Below are positions 5,533 to 7,465 of a stretch of 7,465 nucleotides of DNA, in pieces. The first letter of the stretch is position 1; each line of letters opens with the position of its first letter. The DNA comes from Burkholderiaceae bacterium (GTDB taxonomy: Bacteria > Pseudomonadota > Gammaproteobacteria > Burkholderiales > Burkholderiaceae_C), in NCBI GenBank assembly GCA_017853735.1, contig JAFMJA010000134.1:1-7465 (forward strand), given 5' to 3'. The notes under the pieces are model-generated. The model was not told the DNA's origin. It ran no database searches and saw only the letters and a list, made by a program, of their open reading frames with translations. The position numbers were made by a program, and so were the translations under genes.

Positions 5533-7465
5533 ATGAGCAAGCGGCAACCCACCATCATCTACACCCTGACCGACGAGGCGCCGCTGCTGGCGACGGCCTC
5601 TTTCCTGCCGATCATCCAGGCTTTTGCCGCGCCCGCCGGAATTCAGATCACTTCCAGCGATATCTCGGTGGCTGGCCGGATTCTGGGGCAATTTCCCGAG
5701 TACCTGAAGGAAGAGCAGCGTGTGCCAGACAATCTTGCCGAGCTTGGACGCATGACCCTGCTGCCCGATACCAACATCATAAAGCTACCCAATATCAGTG
5801 CCCCGGTGTCGCAACTGGTGGCCTGTATCAAAGAGTTGCAGGCCAAGGGCTATGCCATTCCAGACTACCCGGAACAGCCCAAGGACGACAAGGAAAAAGA
5901 GATCAAGGCCCGTTACTCCAGGTGCATCGGCAGTGCGGTCAACCCGGTCTTGCGCGAAGGCAATTCCGACCGGCGTGCCCCCAAGGCGGTGAAGGAATAC
6001 GCCCGCAAGAACCCGCATGCCATGGCCGAGTGGAGCCCTGCATCGCGCACTCATGTGTCGCACATGAAGGGCGGTGACTTCTATCACGGTGAAAAATCAA
6101 TGACCGTGGACAAGCCGCGCGACGTCAAGATGGAACTGATCACCAAGTCTGGCAAGACCATCGTGCTCAAGCCCAAGGTGTCTTTGCTGGAGGGCGAGGT
6201 CATTGACAGCATGTTCATGAGCAAGAAAGCGCTGCTGGCCTTTTTCGAGCGGGAGATCGAGGATGCACGCAAAACCGGTGTGCTGTTCTCCCTGCATGTC
6301 AAGGCCACCATGATGAAAATCTCGCATCCGATCGTGTTCGGTCATTGTGTGCGGACCTATTACAAGGAGGCTTTTGCCAAGCACGGCAAATTGTTTGACG
6401 AGCTCGGCGTGAATGTCAACAACGGCATGGTCGACCTCTACAACAAAATTGCCACCTTGCCGCAAGCCAAGCAAGACGAAATCAAGCGTGACCTGCAAGC
6501 CTGCCACGAGCAGGGTCCTGAGCTGGCCATGGTCGATTCGACCAAGGGTATTACCTATTTCCATTCGCCCAATGATGTGATCGTTGACGCTTCTATGCCG
6601 GCCATGATCCGTGCGGGTGGCAAGTTGTATGGTGTCGACGGTCAACTCAAGGAAGCCAAGGCTTGCATTCCTGAGTCAACGTTTGCCCGTATCTACCAGG
6701 AGACTATCAATTTCTGCAAATGGCATGGCGCGTTTGATCCGCGCACCATGGGTACCGTGCCCAATGTGGGCTTGATGGCGCAGCAGGCCGAAGAGTATGG
6801 CTCGCATGACAAGACCTTCGAGATTCCGGAGGAGGGTGTTGCCAACATCACCGACCTCGCCACCGGCGAGGTGTTGCTGAGCCAGCAAGTGGAAGCGGGT
6901 GATATCTGGCGCATGTGCCAGGTCAAGGACGCACCCATTCGCGACTGGGTCAAGCTGGCGGTCAACCGCGCGCGCAATTCAGGCATGCCGGTGGTGTTCT
7001 GGCTTGACCCCTATCGTCCGCACGAGGCCCAGATCATCAGCAAGGTCAAGACCTACCTGAAGGAACATGACACCAACGGGCTGGACATTCAGATCATGAG
7101 CCAGGTGCGCGCGATGCGCTATACCCTGGAGCGGGTGGTGCGAGGCCTGGACACCATCTCGGCCACCGGCAATATCCTGCGGGATTACCTGACCGACCTG
7201 TTTCCCATCATGGAGCTGGGCACCAGTGCCAAGATGCTGTCCATCGTGCCCCTGATGGCTGGAGGGGGTCTTTACGAGACCGGTGCCGGGGGCTCGGCGC
7301 CCAAGCATGTTCAGCAGTTGGTGGAAGAGAACCATCTGCGCTGGGACTCACTGGGGGAATTCATGGCTCTGGCAGTTTCCATGGAAGATTTGGGCATCAA
7401 AAACGGTAACCCCAAGGCCAAGATTTTGGCCAAGACCCTGGATGCCGCCACGGGTAAATTGCTGG
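5533..7465 (+). CDS. icd: NADP-dependent isocitrate dehydrogenase, monomeric type, C-terminus cut by window edge
   Basis: It oxidises and decarboxylates isocitrate to 2-oxoglutarate in the TCA cycle, reducing NADP, in the cytosol. About 644 residues are present of roughly 740 typical for the monomeric (IDH-II, about 80 kDa) class, which shares little sequence with dimeric Icd. Class-typical substrate-binding residues are seen in GSAVNPVLREGNSDRR (133-148: Ser134, Asn137, Arg141, Arg147), Lys257 in LHVKATMMKISHP, and Tyr422 in EEYGSHDK. The metal-binding acids are Asp352 (VIVDASMP) and Asp551/Asp555 (LRDYLTDLFP). The NADP-binding part includes GGSAPKH (His592) and LRWD (Arg603, Asp605), so all expected active-site positions covered by the window are intact. 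The ATG at 5533 has GGAG seven bases upstream, and the start MSKRQPTIIYTLTDEAP matches the family. It is transcribed away from the PuuD-like gene, probably alone. Confidence 0.97.
   Translation, partial: MSKRQPTIIYTLTDEAPLLATASFLPIIQAFAAPAGIQITSSDISVAGRILGQFPEYLKEEQRVPDNLAELGRMTLLPDTNIIKLPNISAPVSQLVACIKELQAKGYAIPDYPEQPKDDKEKEIKARYSRCIGSAVNPVLREGNSDRRAPKAVKEYARKNPHAMAEWSPASRTHVSHMKGGDFYHGEKSMTVDKPRDVKMELITKSGKTIVLKPKVSLLEGEVIDSMFMSKKALLAFFEREIEDARKTGVLFSLHVKATMMKISHPIVFGHCVRTYYKEAFAKHGKLFDELGVNVNNGMVDLYNKIATLPQAKQDEIKRDLQACHEQGPELAMVDSTKGITYFHSPNDVIVDASMPAMIRAGGKLYGVDGQLKEAKACIPESTFARIYQETINFCKWHGAFDPRTMGTVPNVGLMAQQAEEYGSHDKTFEIPEEGVANITDLATGEVLLSQQVEAGDIWRMCQVKDAPIRDWVKLAVNRARNSGMPVVFWLDPYRPHEAQIISKVKTYLKEHDTNGLDIQIMSQVRAMRYTLERVVRGLDTISATGNILRDYLTDLFPIMELGTSAKMLSIVPLMAGGGLYETGAGGSAPKHVQQLVEENHLRWDSLGEFMALAVSMEDLGIKNGNPKAKILAKTLDAATGKLL

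Noticed and set aside
5295..5558. 87-codon minus-strand frame with hydrophobic, cysteine-rich start upstream of icd
   Set aside because: It begins inside icd antisense, has no ribosome site or family resemblance, and its apparent signal-like start is read from the opposite strand of the conserved IDH N-terminus.

Overview
The window looks like ordinary chromosome from a Gram-negative betaproteobacterium, most likely Burkholderiales (Comamonadaceae-like). This rests on moderately high GC, dense GC-biased coding, lipid A and Kdo genes (so an LPS outer membrane), a monomeric NADP isocitrate dehydrogenase, and protein wording that fits that order. The genus is not resolved. No mobile elements, CRISPR arrays, tRNAs or rRNAs were seen.

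Left part (1-2862, minus strand): a very compact five-gene operon, read right to left as exbB - exbD - lpxK - Trm112/YcaR-like - kdsB. Gaps are 4 and 2 bases, then come overlaps of 20 and 4 bases. kdsB runs off the left edge. lpxK makes lipid A and kdsB activates Kdo, the first sugars added to lipid A. exbB/exbD encode an inner-membrane proton-channel motor pair.

Middle (2863-3223): a divergent intergenic region between exbB (leftward) and xseA (rightward). It holds two tandem DnaA-box-like 9-mers and only weak promoter matches. xseA (exonuclease VII large subunit) follows on the plus strand. It converges on a minus-strand gene for a small five-helix membrane protein resembling the membrane domain of urate hydroxylase PuuD. 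That gene's apparent intrinsic terminator lies over the last codons of xseA.

Right part (5174-7465): a second divergent region of about 360 bases, with a plausible promoter for the membrane-protein gene and an AT-rich block, then a monomeric NADP-dependent isocitrate dehydrogenase (icd) on the plus strand, cut off by the right edge.

The genes are mostly housekeeping and no new multi-gene system is evident. The points most worth a second look are the ExbBD pair in the lipid A operon with an altered third-helix motif, the short PuuD-like protein without a cytochrome domain, the tandem DnaA-like sites, and the terminator embedded in xseA. Three genes use non-ATG starts (kdsB GTG, exbB TTG, xseA TTG).
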